The notes under the pieces: generated by a model
Seen by the model: the letters and a program-made list of their open reading frames with translations, nothing else
What the model was told of the DNA's origin: nothing
Database searches by the model: none
Program-made: the position numbers and the translations under genes
In this document: one piece after another, positions 20,606 to 31,144 of the stretch
Layout of the letters: each line of letters opens with the position of its first letter
Position numbering within the stretch: position 1 is the stretch's first letter
Assembly (NCBI RefSeq): GCF_021922985.1
Contig: NZ_CP040788.1
Location: forward strand, 1,550,001 to 1,614,000
Length of the DNA stretch: 64,000 bases
Reading direction: 5' to 3'
Origin: Clavibacter michiganensis subsp. tessellarius
Lineage (GTDB): Bacteria > Actinomycetota > Actinomycetes > Actinomycetales > Microbacteriaceae

Positions 20606-21523
20606 GTGTTCGCGAACTACCTGATCGGCCTGCGCGAGGGCCTCGAGGCCGCGCTGGTCGTCACGATCCTCATCGCCTACGTCGTCAAGATCGGCCGCCG
20701 CGACGTGCTCGGCCGGCTGTGGCTCGGCGTCGGGCTCGCGGTGCTCCTCGCGCTCACGGTCGGCGCGGTCCTCACCTACGGCGCCTACGGCCTCACGTTC
20801 GAGGCGCAGGAGGCCATCGGCGGATCCCTCTCCATCGTCGCGACGGGCCTCGTCACCTGGATGGTGTTCTGGATGCTGCGGACCGCCAAGGACATGCGCT
20901 CCGAGCTGCAGGGCGCCGTCGACCGCGCCATCGCGGGCGCCGCATGGGGCCTCGTCGCCGTCGCGTTCCTCGCGGTCGGCCGCGAGGGCATCGAGACCGC
21001 GCTGTTCCTCTGGTCGGCCGTGCAGGCCACGGGCGCCACGACCCTGCCGCTCGTGGGCGCGGGCCTCGGCATCGTCACCGCCGTCGCGCTCGGCTGGCTC
21101 GTGTACCGCGGGGTGCTGCGCATCGACCTCGCCCGGTTCTTCACCTGGACGGGTGCGCTCCTCATCGTGGTCGCCGGCGGCGTCCTCGCGTACGGCGTGC
21201 ACGACCTCCAGGAGGCGGGCATCCTCCCGGGGCTGGGCGCGCTCGCGTTCGACGTCTCGGGCGCCGTGCCGCCCGGATCCTGGTACGGCACGCTCCTCAA
21301 GGGCACCGTCAACTTCTCCCCCGCCACCACCTGGCTCGAGGCGATCACCTGGGTGCTCTACGTCGTGCCCACGCTCGCCGCCTACCTCACGCTGTCCCGG
21401 CGGGGTCGCCGCCCCCGGGCCGACGCGGGCGGATCCGCTCCCGCCGCGCCCGCCGCGTCCGCCGCCGCCGCCGCGCAGCCCGCCGCCTCCCCCGCCCCCG
21501 CGGACGCGCCCGCCGCCCGCTGA
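20606..21523 (+). CDS. efeU: Iron permease EfeU (FTR1 family)
   Basis: 305 residues, seven predicted membrane helices. The two ferroxidase/permease motifs are REGLE at 10-14 and REGIE near 127. It moves iron through the cytoplasmic membrane as part of EfeUOB. The GTG at 20606 is chosen because it gives the family N-terminus (FANYLIGLREG) and has GGAGAG 9 nt upstream. The C-terminal 35 residues are an Ala/Pro-rich tail. efeO follows after 74 nt. Confidence 0.94.
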   Translation: MFANYLIGLREGLEAALVVTILIAYVVKIGRRDVLGRLWLGVGLAVLLALTVGAVLTYGAYGLTFEAQEAIGGSLSIVATGLVTWMVFWMLRTAKDMRSELQGAVDRAIAGAAWGLVAVAFLAVGREGIETALFLWSAVQATGATTLPLVGAGLGIVTAVALGWLVYRGVLRIDLARFFTWTGALLIVVAGGVLAYGVHDLQEAGILPGLGALAFDVSGAVPPGSWYGTLLKGTVNFSPATTWLEAITWVLYVVPTLAAYLTLSRRGRRPRADAGGSAPAAPAASAAAAAQPAASPAPADAPAAR

Positions 21524-21597
21524 TCCCGCCGCACCCCCGTTCCCCACCGTCCGTCCCATCCCGCCGGCACCGCCGGCCCGCTCCCCCACGAGGACCC

Positions 21598-22806
21598 ATG
21601 AAGCGCTCCACCCTCCCCGCCGCCGCCCTGCTCGCCGGCGCCGCCCTCGCCCTCTCGGGCTGCGTCGCGAACGCGCCCTCCGGATCCGCGGGCGACGGCG
21701 CCGCCCCGGCGTCCGGCGTCACCCAGCTCACGGTCGACAGCTCCGCGGACGCCTGCACGGTGTCCGCCGCGACCGCGCCCAGCGGCACGGTCTCCTTCCA
21801 CGTCACGAACTCCACCGACCAGGTCACGGAGTTCTACCTCCTCGCCGACGACGGCCTCCGCATCGTCGGCGAGGTCGAGAACGTGAGCCCGGGCATCGAG
21901 CGCGACCTCGTGATCACGGCGCAGCCCGGCAGCTACTTCACGGTCTGCAAGCCCGGCATGGTGGGCGACGGCGTCGGCCGCGCGCCCTTCACGGTCACGG
22001 GCGACCAGGTGGCGCTCGCCGGCGACGCCGAGCAGCAGGGCCGGGACGCCGCCGCGGCCTACCTCGCCTACGTCAAGGACCAGGTGGGCCGCCTCCTCCC
22101 CGCCACGCAGGAGTTCGCCGACGCCTACCTCGCGGGCGACGACGAGAAGGCGCGCTCCCTCTACCCCACCGCCCGGTCGTACTACGAGCGGGTGGAGCCG
22201 GTCGCGGAGTCCTTCGGCGACCTCGACCCGGAGATCGACTTCCGCGAGGCCGACGTCGAGCCCGGCACCGAGTGGACCGGCTGGCACCGCATCGAGAAGG
22301 ACCTCTGGCAGCCCGCGCCGGACGCGAACGGCGGCGACGTGTACGTGCCGCTCAGCGCCGGCGACCGCGCGCACTTCGCGCAGGAGCTGACCGCCGACAC
22401 GCAGCGCCTCTACGACGCCGTGCACGCGGACGGCTTCTCGGTCGACGTCTCCACCATCTCCAACGGCGCCGTGGGGCTCATGGACGAGGTCGCGTCCGGC
22501 AAGATCACGGGCGAGGAGGAGATCTGGTCGCACACCGACCTCTGGGACTTCCAGGCGAACCTCGAGGGCGCCCGCGTCGCCTACGAGGGCGTCCGCGACA
22601 TCGTCGCCGCGAAGGACCCGCAGCTCGTCGCCACGCTCGACGGCGAGTTCGCGAAGCTCGAGTCCGACCTCTCCGCGTACGGGTCGCTCGAGAAGGGCTT
22701 CACGGCCTACGACGCGCTGACGAAGGATCAGGTCAAGGGCCTCGCCGACGGCGTCAACGCGCTGGCCGAGCCGCTGTCGAAGCTCACCGGGACGCTCGTC
22801 GGATGA
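21598..22806 (+). CDS. efeO: Iron-uptake lipoprotein EfeO (cupredoxin + M75/imelysin domains)
   Basis: 402 residues. A lipoprotein signal ends in LALSGC, so it is anchored outside the membrane. Residues 40-130 are the cupredoxin-like domain with paired Cys (DACTV and FTVCKPG). The rest is the imelysin-like M75 domain with the H-x-x-E motif in GWHRIEKDLW near 230. It is expected to bind or oxidise ferrous iron and hand it to EfeU. The stop overlaps the efeB start by 4 bp. Confidence 0.94.
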   Translation: MKRSTLPAAALLAGAALALSGCVANAPSGSAGDGAAPASGVTQLTVDSSADACTVSAATAPSGTVSFHVTNSTDQVTEFYLLADDGLRIVGEVENVSPGIERDLVITAQPGSYFTVCKPGMVGDGVGRAPFTVTGDQVALAGDAEQQGRDAAAAYLAYVKDQVGRLLPATQEFADAYLAGDDEKARSLYPTARSYYERVEPVAESFGDLDPEIDFREADVEPGTEWTGWHRIEKDLWQPAPDANGGDVYVPLSAGDRAHFAQELTADTQRLYDAVHADGFSVDVSTISNGAVGLMDEVASGKITGEEEIWSHTDLWDFQANLEGARVAYEGVRDIVAAKDPQLVATLDGEFAKLESDLSAYGSLEKGFTAYDALTKDQVKGLADGVNALAEPLSKLTGTLVG

Positions 22807-24158
22807 CCGACGGACACGACGGCGCGGCCGTGCGCGACACCGCCGACGCCCTCGAGGACCCGAGCGCCCCGACGGCCCCCGCCGCCCCACGCGGCGTCTC
22901 CCGCCGCGGCGTCCTCGGGCTGCTCGGCGCCGGGGCGCTCGGCGGCGGCCTCGTGGGATCCGCCGGCGGCGTCATGGCCGATCGCGCCTTCGCGGGCGCG
23001 CGCCGGGCAGCCGGCGGCGCCGCCTACGCCTTCCACGGGGCGCACCAGGCCGGGATCACCACGCCCGCGCAGGACCGGCTGCACTTCGCCGCGTTCGACG
23101 TGGCGGACATCGACCGCGACGGCCTCGTCTCGCTCCTGCGGGACTGGAGCGCCGCCGCTGCCCGGATGACGGCGGGCGGATCCGCGGGCGCGCTCGGCGC
23201 CGTCGACGGCGCCTACGACTCCCCGCCGGACGACACGGGCGAGGCACTCGACCTCCCGCCCGCCGGCCTCACCATCACCTTCGGCCTCGGCCCGTCGCTG
23301 TTCACCACGGCCGACGGCGTCGACCGCTTCGGCATCGCCGACCGCCGCCCCGCCGCCCTCGTCGACCTGCCGCGCTTCCCCGGCGAGGCGCTCGTGCCGC
23401 AGGCGACGGGCGGCGACCTCTGCGTCCAGGCCTGCAGCGACGACCCGCAGGTGGCCGTGCACGCCATCCGCAACCTGTCGCGCATCGCGTTCGGCCGCGC
23501 CTCCCTCCGGTGGTCGCAGCTCGGCTTCGGCCGCACGTCGTCGACGAGCCGCGCGCAGGCCACGCCGCGCAACCTCTTCGGCTTCAAGGACGGCACGGCG
23601 AACGTCAAGTCCGAGGACACCCGCGTGGTCGACGAGCACGTGTGGGCCGACGCCGGATCCGCGCCGGGCGAGGCCTGGATGGAGGGCGGCTCGTACCTGG
23701 TCGCCCGCCGCATCCGCATGACCGTCGAGACGTGGGACCGCTCGTCGCTGCGCGAGCAGGAGCGGGTGGTGGGACGCACGAAGGGCTCGGGAGCGCCGCT
23801 CAGCGGCGGCGAGGAGCACACGGCCCCCGACTTCGCCGCCACCGGCCGCGGCGGCGCACCGCTCATCGACCCGGCGTCGCACGTGCGCCTCGCGCACCCC
23901 GACGCGAACGCCGGCGCGGTGCTCCTGCGTCGCGGCTACAACTTCGTCGACGGCAACGACGACCTGGGCCGCCTCAACGCGGGGCTGTTCTTCCTGGCGT
24001 TCCAGCGCGATCCGCGGACCCAGTTCATCCCCATCCAGCGGAGCCTCGCGAAGGACGCCATGAACGAGTACCTGCGCCACGTCGGCAGCGGGATCTGGGC
24101 GGTGCCGCCCGGCGCGAGCCGCGACGGCTACGTGGGCGAGACCCTCTTCGGGTCGTGA
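22803..24158 (+). CDS. efeB: Dye-decolorizing-type haem peroxidase EfeB
   Basis: 451 residues. A Tat signal (SRRGVLGLLGAG, Arg34-Arg35) directs folded export. The DyP signature GFKDGT is near 261 and the proximal haem His lies near 360 in the block SHVRLAHPDANAG. In EfeUOB it acts in ferrous-iron oxidation or haem handling outside the membrane. The ATG overlaps the efeO stop (ATGA), so the three genes are one operon under the iron box. Confidence 0.94.
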   Translation: MTDGHDGAAVRDTADALEDPSAPTAPAAPRGVSRRGVLGLLGAGALGGGLVGSAGGVMADRAFAGARRAAGGAAYAFHGAHQAGITTPAQDRLHFAAFDVADIDRDGLVSLLRDWSAAAARMTAGGSAGALGAVDGAYDSPPDDTGEALDLPPAGLTITFGLGPSLFTTADGVDRFGIADRRPAALVDLPRFPGEALVPQATGGDLCVQACSDDPQVAVHAIRNLSRIAFGRASLRWSQLGFGRTSSTSRAQATPRNLFGFKDGTANVKSEDTRVVDEHVWADAGSAPGEAWMEGGSYLVARRIRMTVETWDRSSLREQERVVGRTKGSGAPLSGGEEHTAPDFAATGRGGAPLIDPASHVRLAHPDANAGAVLLRRGYNFVDGNDDLGRLNAGLFFLAFQRDPRTQFIPIQRSLAKDAMNEYLRHVGSGIWAVPPGASRDGYVGETLFGS

Positions 24159-24178
24159 TCCCGGTCCTCGCGGGTCGC

Positions 24179-24194
24179 GGGGCCACGCGGCCCC
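24179..24194. terminator. Weak hairpin between convergent efeB and the lipoprotein gene
   Basis: GGGGCC and GGCCCC around a 4-nt loop in the 64-bp convergent gap. The stem is short and there is no T run, so terminator function is only suggested by position. Confidence 0.35.
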
Positions 24195-24222
24195 CGCGGT
24201 CCGCGCGCGGGCGCCGCGGCGC

Positions 24223-24735
24223 TCAGGCCGCCGGCAGCACGACGTACGTCGCGACGGGCGACCCGAGGTCGGCCGAGACCGTGACGATGACCGTGTAGGC
24301 ATCCGTCGTGAAGCGCCCGTACCCGCTCGTGTCGTCGCCCGCCACGTCGGAGTCGGGCGTGTACCCGGCGGCCTCGAGCCGCGCCCGCGCGTCGGCGAAT
24401 CCGTCCGCGACGTCCGGCACGGCGACCTGCGCCACCCAGCCGGCGCCCTCGGGGGCGGCCCCGCCCCCGAGCAGCTTCCCCTCGGCGAAGGGCACGGCGT
24501 CGCGGGGGAACGACGGGGGCACGGCGCCGTCCGTGGACACCTGGACCTTGCCGAGCGTGTCCCCCACCACGTCCTCGACGCTGTGGCGCACCTGCTCGGC
24601 CCCCTCGTGGGCGGCGTCGCGCACGGCGTCGCCGACCGCGCTGCATCCCGTGAGCACGAGCCCCGGGACGAGGACGAGCCCGGCCGCCAGCCCCCTCCTG
24701 CGGAGGGACCGGGCGGACGGGCTCGTCGCGGTCAT
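24223..24735 (-). CDS. Small lipoprotein of unknown function
   Basis: 170 residues. Basic N-terminus (SLRRRG), hydrophobic stretch and lipobox VLTGC with Cys near 31 predict a lipid-anchored extracytoplasmic protein. The mature part has an amphipathic Asp/Glu/Val-rich segment, then an alpha/beta region (GWVAQVAVPDVADGFADARA). I recognise no family. It starts 6 nt after the typA stop on the same strand and is probably cotranscribed with it. Confidence 0.8.
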   Translation of the reverse strand: MTATSPSARSLRRRGLAAGLVLVPGLVLTGCSAVGDAVRDAAHEGAEQVRHSVEDVVGDTLGKVQVSTDGAVPPSFPRDAVPFAEGKLLGGGAAPEGAGWVAQVAVPDVADGFADARARLEAAGYTPDSDVAGDDTSGYGRFTTDAYTVIVTVSADLGSPVATYVVLPAA

Positions 24736-24741
24736 GCTGCC

Positions 24742-26649
<1,908 letters not shown>

Positions 26650-26763
26650 AGTGCTGTCCTTCAGTGGAGAGGGTGCCGGCCTTGTCATCAAGGGAGGAGG
26701 GCGAAGAGCCGCCGTCTGCTATTCCCAGCGACACACAGCCTACCGTGCCGATGCAAGCCGGAC

Positions 26764-28614
26764 TCAGGGAGCGTCGGAGCGGAGCGTCCAGCGCCAGGCG
26801 TCGTCGAGGATCCCGGCCTGGTGCGCGGACACCTGCACGCCGTCGACGCGAGCCGACGTGGCCGCGACCGCCGGGTGCTGGAAGAGCGGGAGGCCCGCGC
26901 GGTCGCCGTACATGCGGCGGTCGAGGCGGAGGAGGAGCTCGCCGCGCGCGTCGGCGTCCTCGGTGCGGCTGAGCGAGGAGAACAGGGTGGCCACGTCGGG
27001 GTCGGCGGTGGCCTGGCCGTCCCTCGCGTCGGCGCGGTCGTCGTGCAGCGCGCGGATGCCGGACACGGAGGGGTACGCGTCCTCGGGCCCGACGAGCGCC
27101 GCGTCGTAGGCGCCGGCCTGGCCGAGCACGTCCTGCCACTGCGGCGTGGAGCAGTCGGTCACGAGGAAGCCGGCCTTCGCGGCCGAGTCGCGGATGGCCG
27201 CGAACTCGGCGGCGCGGCGCGCGTCGGCGGGGTCGTAGAGCACGCACACCTCGGGAGCCGGCTGCCCGACGGACGCGAGCAGCTGCCGCGCCTCGTCGAG
27301 GTCCACGTCGTCGAAGCGGCTGGATCCGTTGGCCCGCACCTGGTCGTCGTAGCCGTCGGTGCCGGGTGCGAGGACGAACGAGTCGCGCGTCGATCCGTCG
27401 CCGCCCGGCCCGCCGAGGTCGCGGGCGATGGCCTCGCGCGGGACGGTGGAGAGGAAGGCGGTGCGCACCGTGGCGTCGGCCATGGCGCTGTTGCGCGCGC
27501 CCAGGGTCTGCAGGTCGAGGCGCTCCCACGAGGCCGACGAGCCCATGACGGTGCGCGCGCCGTCGACGTCGCCGAGGGCGTCCAGCACGTCCGCGTCCGC
27601 GTCGGGCGCGATCACGTCGACGTCCCCGGCCGCGAGCGCCGCGACGGCGGCCTGCGGGTCCTCGATGGTCGACACGACGACGCGCTCCACCGACGGCCGG
27701 TGCGTTCCGGTGTAGAAGCGGTTGGCGCGGAGCGTGATGGACGTGCCGGGGTCGATGGACTCGATGGCGTAGGGCCCGGATCCGACCGCGCGCTCGGGGT
27801 GGGCGGCGACGTCGGCGACCCCGAAGCCCCGGTTCCACGCGTCGGAGATGGGCGAGAGCAGCTCGGGGGCGCGGTCCTGCACGGCGTCCACGAGCGTCTG
27901 CTTGGCGCGGCCGGGGCTCGACATGTCGAGGCCGAGCTGCGCCACCGCATGAGCGGGGAGGCCGATCTCGAACGCGAGGCGCCAGTCCGGCGTGTACTCG
28001 TCGAACACCATGGTGATGGACCGGCCGCCGTCGCCGATCTCGGGCGTGCGGGTGACCTCGGCCAGCGCCTCGTCCTCCGCGGCGTCGAAGTAGACGGTGT
28101 CGGCGGGCAGGGCGCCGGTGTAGCCGCCGGTCGACTCGTCGACGTAGCCCGCGGCGTCGAAGCCCGGGGTGTCGAAGGCGCGGGATCCGGCGGCCCAGGA
28201 GAGCAGGAGGTCGGCGGCGTCGACGGGCTCGCCGTCCGACCAGCGGACGCCCTCGGCGACCGTGTACTCGACCGTGAACGGGTCGCGCGAGACGATGCGC
28301 GCGGATCCGAAGCCCGGGTCGGATGCGACCGTGCCGTCGGCGGCGACCTCGGCGAAGCGCGAGTTCGTGGCGTGCACGATCTCGCGGTTGCCGTCGGTCG
28401 CCCCCGTGCGGGACTGCGCGTTGTAGGAGGTGAACGTGCTGGGCAGCGCCGCGCGGATGGCGGTGTCGGCGACCAGCCCGGTGGTGGGCGAGCACGCGGC
28501 CAGGCCGGCCACGAGGGCCAGGGCGACCGCCGCGGAGGCGCCACGGACGAGCCGCCGCATGCCCCGCGGGCGCCGGGCTCGTGCGGCCACGGGGCCTCGC
28601 GTGTCGCTGTCCAT
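26764..28614 (-). CDS. Family 5 extracellular solute-binding lipoprotein (OppA/DppA type)
   Basis: 616 residues. The N-terminus has two basic clusters then a lipobox VAGLAAC. The body matches peptide-type binding proteins (VRWSDGEPVDAADLLLSWAA, VGSGPYAIESIDPGTS). It is last in the opp-like cluster and shares many motifs with the binding protein at 34047-35882, such as TPEIGDGGRS against TPEIGDDGRS, so the two are paralogues. Substrate unknown; di-/oligopeptide likely. Confidence 0.88.
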   Translation of the reverse strand: MDSDTRGPVAARARRPRGMRRLVRGASAAVALALVAGLAACSPTTGLVADTAIRAALPSTFTSYNAQSRTGATDGNREIVHATNSRFAEVAADGTVASDPGFGSARIVSRDPFTVEYTVAEGVRWSDGEPVDAADLLLSWAAGSRAFDTPGFDAAGYVDESTGGYTGALPADTVYFDAAEDEALAEVTRTPEIGDGGRSITMVFDEYTPDWRLAFEIGLPAHAVAQLGLDMSSPGRAKQTLVDAVQDRAPELLSPISDAWNRGFGVADVAAHPERAVGSGPYAIESIDPGTSITLRANRFYTGTHRPSVERVVVSTIEDPQAAVAALAAGDVDVIAPDADADVLDALGDVDGARTVMGSSASWERLDLQTLGARNSAMADATVRTAFLSTVPREAIARDLGGPGGDGSTRDSFVLAPGTDGYDDQVRANGSSRFDDVDLDEARQLLASVGQPAPEVCVLYDPADARRAAEFAAIRDSAAKAGFLVTDCSTPQWQDVLGQAGAYDAALVGPEDAYPSVSGIRALHDDRADARDGQATADPDVATLFSSLSRTEDADARGELLLRLDRRMYGDRAGLPLFQHPAVAATSARVDGVQVSAHQAGILDDAWRWTLRSDAP

Positions 28615-28637
28615 CGCCGTCGATCCTACGCGAGCGG

Positions 28638-28702
28638 CACGACGAGGCCCGCCGCCCGCGCGCCCCCGGGAGGGGGTGCGACGGACGGCGGGCCGGGTCG
28701 TG
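28638..28702 (-). terminator. Nested hairpin between the ABC ATPase and binding-protein genes
   Basis: GGCCCGCCG (28646-28654) pairs with CGGCGGGCC (28686-28694). An outer CACGAC/GTCGTG and an inner CCCCC/GGGGG pair extend the structure. It lies in the 99-bp gap on the minus strand, without a T run. It could terminate or attenuate readthrough into the second binding-protein gene. Confidence 0.45.
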
Positions 28703-28713
28703 CGGGTCGCGGA

Positions 28714-30402
28714 TCAGGCCGCGGGCGGCTGGTCCCGCAGGGCCTCGCGGAGCTCGCGGCGCTCCTTCTGCTGGTCGGGATCCGGCAGCGGAACCGCGGC
28801 GATGAGCTTCTGCGTGTACGGGTGCTGCGGGTTCCGGAGGATCGACTCGGTCGGCCCCTGCTCCACGATCTTGCCGTGGTTCATCACCACGATGCGGTCG
28901 GCGAGGAGGTCGACCACCGCGAGGTCGTGGCTCACGAAGAGGCACGCGAACTGGAGCTCCTTCTGGATCTCCTGCAGCAGCTGGAGCACGCGGGCCTGCA
29001 CCGACACGTCGAGCGCCGAGGTGGGCTCGTCGGCCACGAGCACCTTCGGCCGGAGCGCGAGCGCCCGGGCGATGCCCACGCGCTGCCGCTGGCCGCCGGA
29101 GAGCTCGTTCGGGTAGCGGTTGCGGAAGCTGCGAGGCAGCTCCACCTGCTCGAGGAGCTCCTCGACCCGGTCGCTCTGCTGCTTCTTCGAGAACTGCCCG
29201 GAGAGCTCGAGCGGCTCGCCGATGCTCTGGCCGATGGGCCAGCGCGGGTTGAGCGAGGAGCCCGGGTCCTGGAACACGATGCCGATCTCGCGGCGGACGG
29301 CCCGGAGGTCCTTCGCCGAGATGCCGGTCATGCGGCGCCCGGCGACCGTGAGCTCGCCGCCCGCGACGGGCAGGAGGCCCACCGCGGCGCGCGCGATCGT
29401 GGTCTTGCCGGATCCCGACTCGCCCACGACGCCGACGACCTCGCCGGGGTGGATGTCGAAGGACGCGCCCGTGACCGCCCGGAACGCCGGCACGCGACCG
29501 AGCTTCGGGTAGTCGATGTCCACCTCCTTGAGGGAGATGGCCGGCTCCGTGGTGCGGGCCGCGACCTCGACCTGGGCGGCCTCGCCCGTGCCGAGGTGCG
29601 GCACCGACGCGAGCAGCTGCTTCGTGTACGGGTCCTTCGGCGACTGGAAGATCTCGCGCACCGAGCCGCGCTCGACGATGCGGCCGCTCTTCATCACGAT
29701 GACGTTGGTCGCGAGGTCGGCGACCACGCCCATGTCGTGCGTGATGATCACGATCGCGCTGTTGAGGCGCTGGTGGAGCTTCCGCAGCAGGTCGAGGATC
29801 TCGGCCTGGATCGTCACGTCGAGCGCCGTGGTGGGCTCGTCGGCGATGAGCATGTCGGGGTCGCACGACAGCGACTGGGCGATCATGGCGCGCTGGCGCT
29901 GGCCGCCCGAGAGCTGGTGCGGGTAGGAGTCGAACGCCTTCTCGGGGTCCGGCATCTCGACGAGCTTCAGCAGCTCGAGCGCGCGCACCTTGGCGGCCGA
30001 CGGGATGATCGAGTTGTGGACGCGCAGGGCCTCCACGATCTGGAAGCCCACCGTGTAGACCGGGTTGAGGGCCGTCATCGGCTCCTGGAAGATCACGGCG
30101 ATGTCGTTGCCGCGCGCCTTCCGCAGGGTCGCCTGGTCGGCGCCGACCATCTCGACGCCCTTGAGCTTCGCGCTGCCGCGGACCCGTCCGTTCTTGGGCA
30201 GGAGGCCGAGCAGCGACATGGAGCTGACGCTCTTGCCGGAGCCGGACTCGCCGACGATCGCGAGGACCTCGCCCGGGTTGACCTTGTAGTCGAGGTCGAC
30301 GGCCGCGGGGATCCACTCGTCGCCGACCCAGAAGTCGACGCCGAGTCCGGAGACCTCGAGGATGGGGACGATCGCGTCTGACCCGTTCGCGTGAGCGCTC
30401 AT
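28714..30402 (-). CDS. Peptide ABC transporter, fused double ATPase (DppD-DppF type)
   Basis: 562 residues with two complete ABC domains. Walker A motifs are GESGSGKS at 51-58 and again near 330; both halves have LSGGQRQR and intact Walker B (LIADEPTTALD and LVADEPTSALD). Each half ends with the oligopeptide-family C-terminal extension (PYTKQLLASVP and PYTQKLIAAVP). It energises the two permeases at 31145-33868. A PH-domain gene on the other strand separates it from them, so it must have its own promoter or rely on readthrough. Confidence 0.94.
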   Translation of the reverse strand: MSAHANGSDAIVPILEVSGLGVDFWVGDEWIPAAVDLDYKVNPGEVLAIVGESGSGKSVSSMSLLGLLPKNGRVRGSAKLKGVEMVGADQATLRKARGNDIAVIFQEPMTALNPVYTVGFQIVEALRVHNSIIPSAAKVRALELLKLVEMPDPEKAFDSYPHQLSGGQRQRAMIAQSLSCDPDMLIADEPTTALDVTIQAEILDLLRKLHQRLNSAIVIITHDMGVVADLATNVIVMKSGRIVERGSVREIFQSPKDPYTKQLLASVPHLGTGEAAQVEVAARTTEPAISLKEVDIDYPKLGRVPAFRAVTGASFDIHPGEVVGVVGESGSGKTTIARAAVGLLPVAGGELTVAGRRMTGISAKDLRAVRREIGIVFQDPGSSLNPRWPIGQSIGEPLELSGQFSKKQQSDRVEELLEQVELPRSFRNRYPNELSGGQRQRVGIARALALRPKVLVADEPTSALDVSVQARVLQLLQEIQKELQFACLFVSHDLAVVDLLADRIVVMNHGKIVEQGPTESILRNPQHPYTQKLIAAVPLPDPDQQKERRELREALRDQPPAA

Positions 30403-30473
30403 GCTGCGTACTCCTGGCTGGTGGAAGGGAAGGTGTCGAAGGGCGTGGATGCGGGCCGTGGGACGATGTGGCC

Positions 30474-31079
30474 ATGGACCAGCCCGTCGTCATCCGCCCG
30501 TCGTTCGGCCGCCTGCTGACCGTGATCGTCTCGGCGATCGTGGTCGTCGTGCTCGTGAGCACGGTGGTGGGAGGTCGTGCCGACCTGCTCCCCACGACCG
30601 TGTGGGGCCCGCTGCTGCTGGCCTACGCGGCGTGGCTCGTCTTCTGGGCGCCGCGCGTGCGCATCGCGATCGAGGGCGTCGAGATCCGCAACGTCTTCCG
30701 CACGCACGAGATGTCGTGGCCCGCGATCCGCGAGGTCGACACCAAGTGGGCCCTGAACATCACGACCGCGCACGAGCGCGTCACGGCGTGGGCCGCTCCC
30801 GCGCCCGGCCGGCACTCGAACGCCTACATCACCACGAAGGAGGAGCGGTACCAGCCGGACCTCAGCGCGATGATGCAGGACGCGCGCCGTGGCGACCTGC
30901 CCCGCACCGACTCCGGCGACGCGGCCACGGTGATCCGCCGGCGCCTCGCCGACCTCGACCAGGCGGGCCACCTGGGCGGCCCGGTCGAGGAGGAGGGCCG
31001 GCGCGTCCGCACGCACTGGGCGGAGATCGCCGTGCTCGTGGTGCTCGCCGCGGCGACGGTCGTGACCGCCCTGGTCTGA
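30474..31079 (+). CDS. PH-domain membrane protein of unknown function
   Basis: 201 residues. Two helices at about 12-55, a bacterial PH-like (DUF2581/PH_6 type) domain at about 55-110 with VRIAIEGVEIRNVFRTHEMSW, and a C-terminal helix (AVLVVLAAATVVTALV). ATG at 30474 is preferred; a GTG two codons upstream is possible. It is transcribed against the flanking ABC-transporter genes on both sides. Partner and ligand unknown. Confidence 0.82.
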   Translation: MDQPVVIRPSFGRLLTVIVSAIVVVVLVSTVVGGRADLLPTTVWGPLLLAYAAWLVFWAPRVRIAIEGVEIRNVFRTHEMSWPAIREVDTKWALNITTAHERVTAWAAPAPGRHSNAYITTKEERYQPDLSAMMQDARRGDLPRTDSGDAATVIRRRLADLDQAGHLGGPVEEEGRRVRTHWAEIAVLVVLAAATVVTALV

Positions 31080-31104
31080 GGCCGGGAGCCGCGTCCCGGC
31101 GGGA

Positions 31105-31130
31105 GACGGGCCGGCGACCGCCGGCCCGTC
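31105..31130. terminator. Strong convergent hairpin
   Basis: GACGGGCCGGC, loop GACC, GCCGGCCCGTC: a perfect 11-bp stem in the 65-bp gap between two converging genes. It can form on either strand and probably ends both transcripts. Confidence 0.65.
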
Positions 31131-31144
31131 CGACGCGACGACGG

